Origin: Shimia gijangensis
Lineage (GTDB): Bacteria; Pseudomonadota; Alphaproteobacteria; Rhodobacterales; Rhodobacteraceae
Direction of reading: 5' to 3'
NCBI RefSeq assembly: GCF_900142085.1
Contig: NZ_FQZQ01000001.1
Span: forward strand, 1-64,000
DNA length: 64,000 nucleotides
Under the pieces are notes generated by a model. That model saw only the letters and a program-made list of their open reading frames with translations, ran no database searches and was not told the origin of the DNA. Below are positions 1-8,805 of the stretch, in pieces (within the stretch, counting starts at the first letter, position 1; each line of letters begins with the position of its first letter). The translations under genes were made by a program, and so were the position numbers.

Positions 1-153
1 CATCGCAAACACGCCGCATAATACCATCAACAAGATGAGCCAAACACTCTCTTAGTTTAGGCCGCTCTTGGGCCCAAAAACTCTGCCGACGGACACAAGG
101 CTACTATCAAACTGGCCAACGACAATGATATTTCTCCGATTGCGGCGCCTAGT

Positions 154-1305
154 TTGGCAGATGTGGCACTGGAAGAAATTGTGTCTCGGGTTGAGGAATT
201 GATTCAAAAAGATCCCTCTGCAAATTCTCCGCTTTTTGCGGCAAATTTGGGTGGATTTGAATTGCCCGATACCACCCTGAACGAGATTGCAGAGCAAATG
301 GCTGAACTCTGTCCAGACAAGGTTGCTCGGAAAAATAACCGGCAAAGGAGAATGTGGCACAATCGCTATAAGCGAGCAGCCGCAACCTTTTCAGCACTCG
401 CGGGTAGTATGCCCATCGCCAATATTACAGTTGGTGACGCATCAAATTATCGGCGCTCATTTGAGAAGAGGGTAACCAATCAAGAAGTCACTACTCAGTA
501 TGCCAACAAGCATTTCGGCTATCTTCGGGTGATGGTCGATACGTATTATGACAACCTAAAGATTGATGAATACTCGAACCCTTTCGTTAATGTTCGCATT
601 AAGGGTGAAGCGAATTGGGAAAAGGCAAAAGATCCAGTCAGAAAGGCCGAATTTTCACCCAACTGGATTCAACAGAACATTGCAAGCGGTGCTAAGCTTG
701 ATGGCCTAAATGATGAAGCACGGGACATCTTGATTGTGTGTGCTGAAACGGGGTGCCGACAAACTGAAATCTACGATCTGCCCCAGTCAGCTATCAAGCT
801 AGATGCAAGTGTACCTCACATTTTGATTAGCGTGGAAGACGGCGAACACAGGCGGGAAATCAAAAACAAAGCCTCCCGTCGTCCAGTGCCACTTGTTGGA
901 ATGGCTCTAGCGGCCATGAAACGAAACCCAAAGGGTTTTCCAAGGTATCGCGGCAAAGAAGGTTTCAGTGCCACAGTGTCTAAGTACTTTGAGGAACATA
1001 ACATGTTCCCAACTGCCAGACACCATGTGAGCAGTTTACGTCACAGCTTTGAGTCCAGAATGCGCCGAGCCGGCCTCACCAACGAGGAGCGAGGCTACAT
1101 GATGGGGCATTCTATGAAAACCATTAGAGGGCGAGAAGTATATGGGGATGAACCAGATTTGAGAATTCGCGCACTTTATGCAGAGCTGGTTTCATTCGAA
1201 GCATCTGATTGGAAACCGAGAAAGGCTGAAGACATCTTCAATGAAATGGATGACATCTTGACTGACGAAGGTTTCCGCCCGGCAAGCCACAGGGATAACA
1301 GATAG
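154..1305 (+). CDS. Tyrosine recombinase / phage-type integrase, N-terminus uncertain
   Basis: Site-specific recombinase of the tyrosine family, expected to integrate or excise a mobile element. The catalytic half is visible: Arg202 in TGCRQTEI, the box II region SSLRHSF with Arg296, His319 in MGHSM and Tyr330 in EVYGDE. The His usually three residues before the box II Arg is Ser293 here; related Rhodobacteraceae integrases often have Tyr at this place. The chosen start is a TTG with no clear ribosome binding site. The same frame is open back to position 61, just after a TAG at 58-60, with no ATG, so the usual N-terminal DNA-binding part may have been lost or lie in another frame outside the window. 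It sits at the left of the AT-rich accessory region. Confident on family, unsure about start and activity. Confidence 0.8.
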   Translation: MADVALEEIVSRVEELIQKDPSANSPLFAANLGGFELPDTTLNEIAEQMAELCPDKVARKNNRQRRMWHNRYKRAAATFSALAGSMPIANITVGDASNYRRSFEKRVTNQEVTTQYANKHFGYLRVMVDTYYDNLKIDEYSNPFVNVRIKGEANWEKAKDPVRKAEFSPNWIQQNIASGAKLDGLNDEARDILIVCAETGCRQTEIYDLPQSAIKLDASVPHILISVEDGEHRREIKNKASRRPVPLVGMALAAMKRNPKGFPRYRGKEGFSATVSKYFEEHNMFPTARHHVSSLRHSFESRMRRAGLTNEERGYMMGHSMKTIRGREVYGDEPDLRIRALYAELVSFEASDWKPRKAEDIFNEMDDILTDEGFRPASHRDNR

Positions 1306-1389
1306 GCTTGTCCTCTTGTGCAATTGAATGGCACTATTTTGGAGAGTTGGAGCTTAGCAATCAAAGTTCGTTTCTAAAATGGTGCCATC

Positions 1390-2853
1390 ATGGACTATGC
1401 GTTAAAAATACTCGAAGTTATGGTCTTTGGAACAGCAGCCATAATTGTCATGGTCGTTGTCTCTGGAATTGTCTTGTTTGTTGTAGACAGAACTCAACGC
1501 AGGGACGCAATTCGGCGGAATTATCCGGTGATTGGACGGTTTCGGCGGCTTTTTTCCTCCCTAGGTGAATTCTTCCGACAGTATTTTTTCGCGATGGATC
1601 GCGAAGAAATGCCATTCAATCGCGCCCAAAGGGAATGGGTTAATCGAGCAGCGGAAGGGCACATTAACACCGTTGCATTCGGATCTACCCGCAACCTCGC
1701 CGTAGTGGGTACACCTATTTTTGTTAATGCACCCTTTCCGCCCCTAGAGGAACAACACACGATTCCGGGCCCCTTAATTATCGGCCAATCGGCCAAGTTT
1801 CCCTTTGAAGCTCCATCATTTTTCAACATTTCGGGAATGAGCTATGGCGCAATTTCCGCCCCCGCTGTTCGGGCCCTTAGCGCTGGTGCGCAAAAGGCTG
1901 GCATTTGGCTGAACACGGGCGAAGGAGGGTTAAGCCCTTTTCACCTTGAAGGGGGCTGCGACATCGTCTTTCAAATCGGAACCGCCAAGTACGGTGTCTG
2001 CAATGACAAAGGCGAACTGGATGACAAAAAGCTTAAAGAAGTTGGGTCCCACAAATCGGTTCGCATGTTCGAACTCAAATTGGCGCAAGGTGCAAAGCCG
2101 GGAAAAGGGGGCATTCTGCCAGCTGAAAAGGTGTCAGAAGAAATTGCGAAAATACGTGGGATTCCAATCGGCCAGGCGAGTTTGTCTCCGAACCGACACC
2201 GCGAAATCAAATCCTATTGTGATTTGGGCAAGGTGATTGCCCATATTCGAGAAGTGACCGGCAAACCCGTAGGTATTAAAATCGTCGTCGGTTCAGAAGC
2301 CGATGTTCGCCAGATGTTTGAAACTTTTGCGAATACAGCATCTGAGATGGTTCCAGATTTCATCACACTGGATGGCGGGGAGGGTGGAACCGGAGCAGCC
2401 CCGATGCCCTTGATTGATTTGGTAGGTGTTTCTATCCGCGAAGCACTGCCTTTGGTTGTTGGCGTTCGAGAAGAATTTGGATTGCAAGATCGCATTCGAC
2501 TGATTGCATCGGGCAAACTGGTTAACCCTGGTGATGTTGCATGGGCATTGGCCGCAGGCGCTGACTTTGTAACCTCTGCTCGCGGATTTATGTTTGCATT
2601 GGGATGTATTCAGGCATTGAAGTGCAACAAGAACACCTGCCCAACGGGGATCACGACACACGATGTTCGATTGCAGCAGGGTTTGGATGTAGGGCACAAG
2701 ATTGAGCGGGTCTTTTGTTATGCGAAAGAGATAATTCACGAGGTGGAGGTCATTGCGCACTCAACCGGTGTCTTAGAACCCAGAGACCTACGCCCCCAGC
2801 ATGTTCGGCTTGTTCTTCCAGATGGGCGTAGTGCTCAGATGGATCGGCTCTAG
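1390..2853 (+). CDS. Membrane-anchored FMN-binding glutamate synthase family protein
   Basis: Protein of 487 residues related to the FMN/Fe-S synthase domain of the glutamate synthase large subunit, without the glutaminase domain. Residues about 10-33 form one transmembrane helix. The synthase domain runs from about residue 85 to 460 and keeps the FMN-barrel signatures LKLAQGAKPGKGG and TLDGGEGGTGAAP and the cysteine cluster GCIQALKCNKNTCPTG, which in GltB binds a 3Fe-4S cluster. Stand-alone members are common in bacteria, but their substrates are mostly unproven; ammonia- or ferredoxin-dependent glutamate formation is only one possibility. The ammonium transporter gene and the glutamine synthetase remnant in the same region give it a nitrogen context. 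It is separated from the following operon by about 400 bp. The window has a complete gltBD elsewhere, so this is an additional copy of the domain. Confidence 0.85.
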   Translation: MDYALKILEVMVFGTAAIIVMVVVSGIVLFVVDRTQRRDAIRRNYPVIGRFRRLFSSLGEFFRQYFFAMDREEMPFNRAQREWVNRAAEGHINTVAFGSTRNLAVVGTPIFVNAPFPPLEEQHTIPGPLIIGQSAKFPFEAPSFFNISGMSYGAISAPAVRALSAGAQKAGIWLNTGEGGLSPFHLEGGCDIVFQIGTAKYGVCNDKGELDDKKLKEVGSHKSVRMFELKLAQGAKPGKGGILPAEKVSEEIAKIRGIPIGQASLSPNRHREIKSYCDLGKVIAHIREVTGKPVGIKIVVGSEADVRQMFETFANTASEMVPDFITLDGGEGGTGAAPMPLIDLVGVSIREALPLVVGVREEFGLQDRIRLIASGKLVNPGDVAWALAAGADFVTSARGFMFALGCIQALKCNKNTCPTGITTHDVRLQQGLDVGHKIERVFCYAKEIIHEVEVIAHSTGVLEPRDLRPQHVRLVLPDGRSAQMDRL

Positions 2854-3253
2854 TTCAAAAGTCGAAATCTGTAATTCTAGTGTCGGTCAACTAGGAGCGC
2901 TCATGGTAAAAACCAGCTGAGATTTGGATGGAACCAAAAGTAGAGTGTTCAGGTTTAGGAAGTGTACTGCGGCAACGTGGTAGAATGCGCCGAACGTCAA
3001 TTGCCTTAGATGCAACTCTTGACAATAACGCCTTGAAACTTAAACATTCCATTTCCCCTACGTGAATGCTGGCAAGCTTTACAGCAGTTAGGCATTCTAT
3101 TGTTTTTCTTGAGAAACCTTGTGCATTTGCTCTTTGTAATGCAGTTTGGTGGGTAAAGGCGCCTTAAGGCAATCACGGCTTGGGAAAGATCACTCAACTT
3201 TTCTTTTTGTATTAGCCAGCCTGAGGCCTTGATGGGGAATGCTGAGAGAACAA
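2854..3253. other. Intergenic region upstream of the signalling operon
   Basis: About 400 bp between the glutamate-synthase-like gene and the response regulator gene. I see no convincing gene. A TTGACA hexamer lies near 3017-3022, but a matching -10 box at standard spacing is poor. An 84-codon open frame on the minus strand (3006-3260) has no recognisable motif and no credible ribosome binding site. The operon promoter is presumably here. Confidence 0.4.
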
Positions 3254-3619
3254 ATGCCAAAAATTTTGCTTGTTGAAGACAATGAAATGAACCGGGACAT
3301 GCTGTCCCGACGATTAATGAAAAAGGGTTTTGATGTCGTTATGGCTTTTGACGGTCAGCAAGGCGTCAACATGGCTTTGAGCGAAACGCCTGACATCATT
3401 CTTCTTGATATGAGTTTGCCAGTCATGGATGGTTGGGATGCCGCTGGTGTTTTGAAAGGCCAAGACGCCACAAAAGCCATCCCAATAATCGCTCTTACTG
3501 CCCATGCAATGGCTGGTGACAAGGAAAAAGCCTTGGAAGCGGGTTGTAACGATTACGATACAAAGCCCGTGGATTTCAAACGGCTTCTGAGCAAAATCCA
3601 TGAGTTTGTTGGGGCATAA
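3254..3619 (+). CDS. Single-domain response regulator (CheY/DivK-like)
   Basis: A 121-residue receiver domain with no output domain. The acidic pocket is in ILLVEDNEMNRDM, the phospho-acceptor is Asp52 in IILLDMSLPVMDG, and the conserved Thr and Lys are in ALTAHA and DTKPVD. Such proteins pass phosphate between histidine kinases or act by protein binding. I chose the ATG at 3254 because homologues begin close to the first beta strand; an in-frame ATG at 3239 would add five residues. It opens the plus-strand run, 21 bp before the ammonium transporter, and the hybrid kinase two genes on is the natural phosphate donor. It belongs to the family of receivers often found beside hybrid kinases with several receivers. 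Confidence 0.9.
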   Translation: MPKILLVEDNEMNRDMLSRRLMKKGFDVVMAFDGQQGVNMALSETPDIILLDMSLPVMDGWDAAGVLKGQDATKAIPIIALTAHAMAGDKEKALEAGCNDYDTKPVDFKRLLSKIHEFVGA

Positions 3620-3640
3620 GCGCGGAAAGCGGAGACAGCA

Positions 3641-4867
3641 ATGAATAGTCTGGACATACTCTGGGTCGTCATTTGCTGCGCACTGGTTTTTCTGATGCAG
3701 GCCGGATTCTTGTGTTTAGAGAGCGGCCTCACTAGGACGAAGAACAGCATCAACGTTGCCATAAAAAACCTGGCCGATTTTTGCCTTACCACAATTGTGT
3801 TTTGGGCCGTCGGCTACTCGCTAATGTTCGGCACTTCTCAACTAGGTGTGTGGGGAAGGGGTTTGGTGTTTCCTGATTTTTCGGAGATTTCAGCACAGGA
3901 AACCACCTTTTTTCTTTTCCAAGTCATGTTTTGCGGAGCGACCGTGACAATAATTTCTGGAGCGGTCGCAGAAAGGTTGCAGTTCGGTGGCTATCTAATT
4001 GTTGCACTATTGGTCTCTGGGTTGGTTTATCCGGTCGCTGGACACTGGGCTTGGTCTTCACTGAACGGCGGCGAACCGGGTTTTCTGGCGAGATATGGGT
4101 TCGTGGACTTCGCAGGGTCTTCAGTAGTTCACAGTGTGGGGGGGTGGTCGGCCTTAGCCCTTCTAATAATTGTGGGGCCCCGCTTGGGTCGCTTTGACGG
4201 CAGCATAATGACGGCCGGGTCGAACCTGCCAATAGCGACACTTGGGGTCCTGTTACTTTTTGTCGGGTGGCTGGGCTTCAATGGGGGCAGCACGTTGGCA
4301 ATGAACGAAGACGTCCCATCCATCCTCGTAAACACGGTTATTGCCGGTTCAGCGGGCGCTCTCGCAGCTGGTGGGTTAGGATATGCTGTAAATAATAATT
4401 TGAACGTAACTCAGTTCATGAACGGCACTCTCGGCGGTCTGGTCGCAGTAACGGCCAATTGTTTTGCGGTCACGACACCTGTAGCAGCACTGATTGGGAT
4501 CGTCGGCGGCATGATTGTCGTCTTCGCTGAAAAGTTGCTGGAGCGTTTGGAACTGGACGATGCCGTCGGGGCGATACCCGTGCATCTGGCTGCCGGTATC
4601 TGGGGGACAGTGGCAACTGGCCTTTATGGAAATTTGGATATTTTGGGAACTGGGCTATCGCGGCTTGAACAAGTTGGCATCCAGCTCATAGGCGTTTTTG
4701 TTTATGGGGCTTGGGCCTTTGGAGTGTCTTATGTCTTGTTCTCTCTGGTCGACCGGGTTCTGCCATTTAGAGTGAGCGAAGAGCACGAGTTAATGGGGCT
4801 CAATCTTAGCGAGCACGGAATTCGACAGGAAACAGAAGGCGTGACACCAGTTACGTCAAATTCCTGA
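3641..4867 (+). CDS. amt: Ammonium transporter, Amt family
   Basis: Inner-membrane ammonium channel or transporter of 408 residues with about eleven hydrophobic helices, the usual Amt length. Both pore histidines are present: His164 in SSVVHSVGG and His315 in AIPVHLAAG. The N-terminal signature FLMQAGFLCLESGLTR is typical of the bacterial branch. The start ATG follows GCGGAGAC. Amt genes are normally paired with glnK, the PII regulator that plugs the channel. Here no glnK is present; instead a response regulator lies directly upstream and a hybrid histidine kinase 14 bp downstream. Fusions of Amt to histidine kinases act as ammonium sensors in some bacteria, so a sensory role coupled to the neighbouring kinase is a reasonable inference. 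Transport activity itself is likely. Confidence 0.93.
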   Translation: MNSLDILWVVICCALVFLMQAGFLCLESGLTRTKNSINVAIKNLADFCLTTIVFWAVGYSLMFGTSQLGVWGRGLVFPDFSEISAQETTFFLFQVMFCGATVTIISGAVAERLQFGGYLIVALLVSGLVYPVAGHWAWSSLNGGEPGFLARYGFVDFAGSSVVHSVGGWSALALLIIVGPRLGRFDGSIMTAGSNLPIATLGVLLLFVGWLGFNGGSTLAMNEDVPSILVNTVIAGSAGALAAGGLGYAVNNNLNVTQFMNGTLGGLVAVTANCFAVTTPVAALIGIVGGMIVVFAEKLLERLELDDAVGAIPVHLAAGIWGTVATGLYGNLDILGTGLSRLEQVGIQLIGVFVYGAWAFGVSYVLFSLVDRVLPFRVSEEHELMGLNLSEHGIRQETEGVTPVTSNS

Positions 4868-4881
4868 GCGGGGAAAATGAC

Positions 4882-7800
4882 ATGAGATCGAAACTTAGTA
4901 TCGGACAAAAGATTGTTTTTGTGACAATTCCGATAACGATGTTTGCTGTCCTTTTTACAGCGGTGGTTTCTGGCATCTCTTCGCGAAACGCCCTTGAAGA
5001 GGCCGCATTCGAACGGTTGACGGCTGTTAGAGAACTCAAAGCCCAACAAATCGAAGACTATTTTTTGCAAGTGGGTCATCAAGTAGCACAGGTTGCATTG
5101 GATCAATCCAATATTGACACATTGGACGCGATTGGCTTCACAACTTACAGCTTGCCAAGCATTTCTGAGAAAACAAAATCGGCCAATCTGGCGGCTGTTT
5201 CCAGTTTTTACTCGAAGAATATTTTCACATCTTTGAAGGAATCTCGCATTCCTGGTTTGACTCAGGAAATGCTTAGTGCGCTGGTTCCCCAAGACCCGAT
5301 AGCCTTGTACTTTCAAAATGCTATTCTTGTTTCTCAAAGTTTGGAAACCGTCGACACTTTACCGACTTACTGGCAATACTATTTGGACAAAAAGACCGAC
5401 CTCGACGCTCAATTTGTTGAGTTTTCACAACGGTTTGGTTTCCCATCTGTCTATTTCGCATTGGAACAAGATGCTCGCGTCGTTTACTCGACACAAAGGG
5501 GGATGGAGATTGGCACTTCTTTGACAAAAGGTCCGCATCACGAAAGCAATTTGGCTGAGGCGGTTAAACAAGCGCTCACACTCAAAAAAGGTGAAGCCGT
5601 CTTCGTCGATTTTGAGTCATATATTCCAGCAATGGGCCGCCCTACCGGTTTCATGGCGTCACCTATTTTCAAAGGCGATGTGAAGTTGGGGGCTGTTGCA
5701 TTTGAAATCCCGATCACCAAAATGAATGACATGATGACTTCACACCAATCCTGGAGCGAAGTTGGTCTGGGTGCGTCCGGAGAAACCTATCTAGTTGGCG
5801 ACGACTTTTTGCTACGTAGCCAGTCTAGGTTTTTGATTGAAGATCGTGATCAGTATCTACAAATGATCCGCGAAATAGGAACGCCAGAAGAAACAGTTCA
5901 ACTAATTGCCTCGCAAAACAATTCTATAGGGTTGCAAAAGGTCGACACTGTCGGGACTCGAACAGCGCTGAAGGGTGAGATTGATACCAGAATTTTTCCT
6001 GACTATCGCGGCGTTGACGTTTTGTCTTCTTTTCGCCCCTTAAACATCCCTGACACAAGTTGGGTGATAATGAGCGAAATCGACAAAGCGGAAGCTTTGG
6101 CGGCATTTCAAAAACTTCAAGACAAACTGATCCTGATTGCATCCGTTGTTTTGGCTGCGACGGTCTTTTTTGGCTATTTCTTCTCTTTGTCTTTGTCACG
6201 TCCAATCAGAGCCTTGGCTATGTCTGCAAAGGAACTAACCGGTGGAAATCTTGATGCTATCGTAGATGTTCAAACTGGTGATGAAATTGGAGAGCTAGCC
6301 GACGAATTCCAAAAAATGCAGCTGGCCCTACGGGAGTCTTTCGAGCGTGTCGAAATACAAAAAGATGAGCTGGAGTGCGAAGTTAAGCGCCAAACTGAAG
6401 AACTTAGAGAGACTTCTAGCCAGCTGAACTCGGCATTAGCTAGCATGTCCAGCGGCATTTACATGCTAGATGAAGAGTTAAATTTTGTCCTGTTTAATCA
6501 ACGGTTTTTGGAACAATACGAAGTCCCGGAAGGAGTTGTTCAAGTTGGCACAAATATTAGAGACGTTCTAAAGTTTCATGCTCATAGAGGTGATTTTGGT
6601 GATCGGGAAAGCGAAGAGGTGATTTTGTCGGTAATCGATGAATTCAGATCCAAAACTAATCAGCGGATTGAGCGAAAATTGCCTAACGGGAAAACTATCA
6701 ACGCCCAATTTTCGTTTCTGGAAAGCGGATCTGTCATCGTTGTTACTTCCGACATCAGCGACCTGAAAGAAAAAGAAGACCACCTCCTCCATCAAAACGA
6801 AGAGATGCTGAAAGTTCAGGGTGACCTAAAAGATAGTGAACAGCGTATCTCGAAGATTATTCAATCAAGTCCGGATGGGATCATTACGATTGATCGCAGC
6901 GGTATCGTTCAATCATTTAGCAATTCCGCAGAACGCATTTTTGGCTATTTTGCCGAAGAAGTGATCGGACGGAACGTCAAGATCCTGATGCCAAAAGAGG
7001 TTGCTCTGGAGCATGATTATTATCTCGAACGCTACACCGTTGGGAAAAGTTCTTCGATTGTTGGGGGCGTCCGAGTTGTAGATGCACTCCGCAAAGATGG
7101 CACGAAGTTTAAAATGGAACTGAGAGTTGAAGCTATTGAATTTGAAGGAGCCGAAACGCTCTACATAGGAACTGTCCGTGACATTACCATTCAACTGCAA
7201 ATGGAAGAGGAAGTGAACCGAGCTCGTGAGGAGGCCATTGCTGCCAACGCAGCCAAAAGTGCCTTCTTGGCCAATATGAGCCACGAGTTGCGGACGCCAA
7301 TGAACGCCATTATCGGGTATTCTGAAATGCTTGCGGAAGATGCCGAAGACGATGGCGATGAAGACGTACTCGCAGATTTGAACAAGATTACGACGGCCGG
7401 CAAGCACCTGCTTTCTCTCATCAATGATGTTCTTGACCTATCCAAGATCGAAGCCGGAAAAATGGAGCTGTTTATTGAAGAATTCAGCTTCTCAGATCTC
7501 GCCGCAGAGGTTGTTGTTACTGCTCAGAGTCTAGCAGATAAAAATGGAAATTCCCTTGCAGTCCAAATTGACGAAAATCTGAACAAAGTTTCCGGCGATC
7601 TAACGAAAACGCGGCAAATGCTTTTCAATCTGATTTCCAATGCTGCCAAATTCACCACGGATGGCACTATTACGCTGATTGGCGAAAGCTATCAAAATCG
7701 GGGTGAGGAATGGCTGCGTATGACTGTGGCGGACACTGGAATAGGCATTCCGGCGTCCAAACTGGACAAGATTTTTCAAGAGTTCTCTCAGGCCGACGAG

Positions 7801-8805
7801 TCCACGACACGAAACTATGGCGGGACAGGGTTAGGGCTTTCGCTTACTCGTCGCTTCGCCGAAATGATGGGCGGACGTATTAAAGTGGAAAGCATTGAAG
7901 GCGAAGGGTCTCAGTTCATTATTGAGTTACCTATGGAAGTTGAAAAACGGCACGAAGGCCTTGAAGCCGAAGCAAGCATTGAAGATCACGATCCAATTAC
8001 ATCGCCGGAGGAAGTGGTCGAACAATTAGCAGAAGTATCGGAACATGATTCCTTGGTCCTTGTGATTGATGATGAACAAAACGCACGACGATTGCTACAA
8101 AGAGCGCTGGAGCAGCAAGGATGCAAAGTCATCCTGGCAAATGATGGGCGAGAGGGGCTTAGACAAGCAGCCAAGTACAAACCGAATCTGATTACATTGG
8201 ATGTTATGATGCCCGGAATGGACGGCTGGGCTGTGTTGCGCTCGCTCAAATCTGATGAAGCTCTCAGAGATATTCCGGTCCTTATGGTGTCGATGATAGG
8301 TGACCGAGGCATGAGTTATGAACTCGGTGCTGTAGACGCGCTTCAAAAGCCGGTTGATCGGAATAAGCTAAGAAAATTTGTCGAAACCTATGCACATAGC
8401 AAAAACAAAAATGTGCTGATCGTTGAAGATGATCCAGCAGCCCGCTCCAATCTCAAGTCTATTCTGGAAAAGGAAAAATGGCGGGTTACAGAGGCAGAAA
8501 ATGGCGCCGTCGGATTGGAAAAGGCTCAGTCAACTGAGTACCAACTTATCCTACTGGATTTGATGATGCCGGTTATGGATGGATTTGAATTTTTGCAATC
8601 CGTTCGGTCGCCGGATTGTCGCTCGTCCCGCTCGCCAGTGGTCGTGATAACGGCCAAGGATTTGGATGCAACTGACAGGGCGAAGTTGTCGGGGAGTGTA
8701 GATCAGGTTGTTGCCAAATCTGGTCAATCAATCGAGAGCATTATGGCTGAGGTTAGGTCTGCACTTGGTGGGCAGTTTAATAAAGATCGGGGCCCGAATC
8801 CGTGA
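4882..8805 (+). CDS. Large hybrid sensor histidine kinase (periplasmic sensor, HAMP, PAS, kinase, two receivers)
   Basis: A 1307-residue membrane kinase. A helix at about residues 10-33 and another near 412-435 bracket a large periplasmic domain of about 380 residues, probably Cache-like. A HAMP segment follows (about 435-490), then a coiled coil, a PAS-like region (about 515-630), a clear PAS domain with IIQSSPDGIITIDRSG (about 655-775), a coiled coil, the H-box with His801 in SHELRTPMN, an ATPase domain with the G-boxes DTGIGIP and GGTGLGLSL, and two receivers with Asp1107 in TLDVMMPGMDG and Asp1226 in LLDLMMPVMDG. It should autophosphorylate and pass phosphate to its receivers, the upstream single-domain receiver or the receiver in the last operon gene. 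Its stop codon overlaps the next start by 4 bp. The ligand is unknown; proximity to Amt suggests ammonium or nitrogen state. Confidence 0.93.
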   Translation: MRSKLSIGQKIVFVTIPITMFAVLFTAVVSGISSRNALEEAAFERLTAVRELKAQQIEDYFLQVGHQVAQVALDQSNIDTLDAIGFTTYSLPSISEKTKSANLAAVSSFYSKNIFTSLKESRIPGLTQEMLSALVPQDPIALYFQNAILVSQSLETVDTLPTYWQYYLDKKTDLDAQFVEFSQRFGFPSVYFALEQDARVVYSTQRGMEIGTSLTKGPHHESNLAEAVKQALTLKKGEAVFVDFESYIPAMGRPTGFMASPIFKGDVKLGAVAFEIPITKMNDMMTSHQSWSEVGLGASGETYLVGDDFLLRSQSRFLIEDRDQYLQMIREIGTPEETVQLIASQNNSIGLQKVDTVGTRTALKGEIDTRIFPDYRGVDVLSSFRPLNIPDTSWVIMSEIDKAEALAAFQKLQDKLILIASVVLAATVFFGYFFSLSLSRPIRALAMSAKELTGGNLDAIVDVQTGDEIGELADEFQKMQLALRESFERVEIQKDELECEVKRQTEELRETSSQLNSALASMSSGIYMLDEELNFVLFNQRFLEQYEVPEGVVQVGTNIRDVLKFHAHRGDFGDRESEEVILSVIDEFRSKTNQRIERKLPNGKTINAQFSFLESGSVIVVTSDISDLKEKEDHLLHQNEEMLKVQGDLKDSEQRISKIIQSSPDGIITIDRSGIVQSFSNSAERIFGYFAEEVIGRNVKILMPKEVALEHDYYLERYTVGKSSSIVGGVRVVDALRKDGTKFKMELRVEAIEFEGAETLYIGTVRDITIQLQMEEEVNRAREEAIAANAAKSAFLANMSHELRTPMNAIIGYSEMLAEDAEDDGDEDVLADLNKITTAGKHLLSLINDVLDLSKIEAGKMELFIEEFSFSDLAAEVVVTAQSLADKNGNSLAVQIDENLNKVSGDLTKTRQMLFNLISNAAKFTTDGTITLIGESYQNRGEEWLRMTVADTGIGIPASKLDKIFQEFSQADESTTRNYGGTGLGLSLTRRFAEMMGGRIKVESIEGEGSQFIIELPMEVEKRHEGLEAEASIEDHDPITSPEEVVEQLAEVSEHDSLVLVIDDEQNARRLLQRALEQQGCKVILANDGREGLRQAAKYKPNLITLDVMMPGMDGWAVLRSLKSDEALRDIPVLMVSMIGDRGMSYELGAVDALQKPVDRNKLRKFVETYAHSKNKNVLIVEDDPAARSNLKSILEKEKWRVTEAENGAVGLEKAQSTEYQLILLDLMMPVMDGFEFLQSVRSPDCRSSRSPVVVITAKDLDATDRAKLSGSVDQVVAKSGQSIESIMAEVRSALGGQFNKDRGPNP

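Noticed and set aside
3006-3260. 84-codon minus-strand ORF in the operon leader
   Set aside because: No ribosome binding site and no recognisable family; the cysteine- and basic-rich composition is typical of a chance frame.
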